A stretch of 22,939 nucleotides of DNA, taken from assembly GCA_900548625.1 (NCBI GenBank), contig URLO01000039.1, positions 1-22,939 of the forward strand, in the 5' to 3' direction. The notes below the pieces were generated by a model. It made no database searches. It was not told the DNA's origin and worked only from the letters and a program-made list of their open reading frames with translations. Position 1 is the stretch's first letter. Each line of letters begins with the position of its first letter. Positions 22,393 through 22,939 of the stretch are shown here, piece by piece. The translations under genes were made by a program, and so were the position numbers. This DNA comes from an uncultured Eubacteriales bacterium (GTDB lineage Bacteria > Bacillota > Clostridia > Oscillospirales > Oscillospiraceae).

Positions 22393-22739
22393 GCCCGCAC
22401 CCCCAGAAAACCGAGCGCGCCCGTGCAGAATGGCCGCATCAGCAGCTCCGCCTGCGTTCTGAGATCGGCGGCGTCGGTTCCTTCTCCGCCGGACGTCACC
22501 GTCACCGCGCCGACCGTAAACGATTTGACGCCCGCCGTCCGCGCCGCCAGAAAATGGCTCGCCGCCAGCATCGCCGCCGCACAGATAAAGCTCCCGCGGC
22601 AGTCCTCCGGCGCGATCCCGCGGCGAAGCCTTGCCCTCAGCTCCGTCTCTGCCGCGCCGCAGAGCTTTTCGAGCGTCGGCTCCTCATTTTCTCCGACGCC
22701 CGCAAAAACAGCCGCGATCGTGTAGATCTCAAAGGTCAC
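22389..22739 (-). CDS. gp6-like head-tail connector (XkdH position), 5' end uncertain
   Basis: About 116 aa if started at GTG 22737-22739, which has no ribosome site. The body resembles phage head-tail connector proteins: GVGENEEPTLEKLCGAAETE, LRARLRRGIAPEDCRGSFIC, AAAMLAASHFLAARTAGVKS, FTVGAVTVTSG. Such proteins join portal and tail. The reading frame is open without a break into the upstream DAHP synthase fragment through a T-rich linker, so the true 5' end is not established, and bases above about 22719 may not belong to this gene at all. The upstream genes expected in a phage (capsid, portal, terminase) are absent from the window. Confidence 0.65.
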   Translation of the reverse strand: MTFEIYTIAAVFAGVGENEEPTLEKLCGAAETELRARLRRGIAPEDCRGSFICAAAMLAASHFLAARTAGVKSFTVGAVTVTSGGEGTDAADLRTQAELLMRPFCTGALGFLGVRA

Positions 22740-22757
22740 CAAAACAATATAAAAAAA
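22740..22757. other. Low-complexity linker at a suspect junction
   Basis: On the plus strand this is nearly all A with a run of nine A's (22751-22759). It joins the DAHP synthase fragment to the connector gene. Together with 22720-22739 it aligns to a common sequencing-adapter end (see findings). It has no evident biological role. Confidence 0.6.
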
Positions 22758-22939
22758 AATGACGTTCTCGTTGCCGCCCGCCATGATGTACTCCGCGCTC
22801 ATCAGCCATTCCTCGTAGGTCGCGGACATACCGCGCTTGATCATCACGGGCTTTTCCTGACGGCCCACAGCCTTCAAAAGGTCGAAGTTCTGCATATTGC
22901 GCGCGCCGATCTGAATGACGTCCACATTCTTGAAGAGCG
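22758..22939 (-). pseudogene. DAHP synthase fragment (AroF/AroG type), cut at both sides
   Basis: About 60 codons of 3-deoxy-7-phosphoheptulonate synthase, first enzyme of the shikimate pathway. Clear family sequence: FKNVDVIQIGARNMQNFDLL, PVMIKRGMSATYEEWLMSAE, YIMAGGNENVI. The IGARNMQN and KRG motifs form part of the phosphoenolpyruvate and metal site. The match stops after the codon ATT at 22758-22760, where relatives continue with a C-E-R-G-I-R motif and roughly 80 further residues. The 5' part is outside the window. It is either a gene broken by the tail cluster or, more likely, sequence joined artificially. Confidence 0.85.

Noticed and set aside
1..22939. CRISPR array, rRNA operon or restriction/defence system
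   Set aside because: No regularly spaced repeat array, rRNA-like sequence or recognisable defence gene was seen on either strand.

Overview
The window looks like chromosomal DNA of a gut-type, moderately GC-rich Clostridia bacterium (Oscillospiraceae-like). This rests on strong AGGAGG ribosome sites, a Tn1549-like conjugative element, PPi-type phosphofructokinase, class II aldolase, PBSX-like tail genes and paired short chromate transporters. Both ends are cut: a serine recombinase runs off the left edge and a DAHP synthase fragment off the right, so this may be a whole contig or a piece of one.

Region 1 (1-4392) is the end of an integrated conjugative element. On the minus strand it reads: HTH/excisionase-like protein, small Cys-rich protein, BRO-type antirepressor, RepA-like initiator (DUF6017 type), PcfB, and the first ~100 codons of a VirD4/TraG coupling protein. 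VirD4 is broken by a second element carrying a large serine recombinase. The ICE stops at a 59-nt 3' copy of a tRNA-Ser(CGA) gene, which is the tRNA-distal attachment site. The original tRNA terminator lies just outside.

Region 2 (4393-15200) is chromosomal. A minus-strand group holds an XRE-cupin regulator, two 188-aa chromate-transporter halves and a DUF2284 protein. Divergent from it is an M20 dipeptidase plus MATE exporter operon. Then come a 300-bp block of nine hairpins bounded by identical 36-bp copies, TypA/BipA, a degenerate Cys-rich ferritin-like protein, and divergent pfk and fba genes sharing a compact promoter region with an inverted repeat.

Region 3 (15216-22739) is a tightly overlapping minus-strand operon of contractile-tail genes in PBSX (xkd) order: head-tail joining proteins, sheath, tube, chaperone, a 160-aa protein where a tape measure would be expected, LysM protein, hub, spike, gp25, baseplate J and YmfQ-like. 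No terminase, portal, capsid, fibre, holin or lysin is present. The sheath gene has an in-frame amber codon 44 codons before its natural end.

At the right edge the operon is joined to an aroF/aroG-type DAHP synthase fragment through a T-rich linker that resembles a sequencing adapter. That junction should not be trusted without read-level evidence, and the absence of head genes depends on it.
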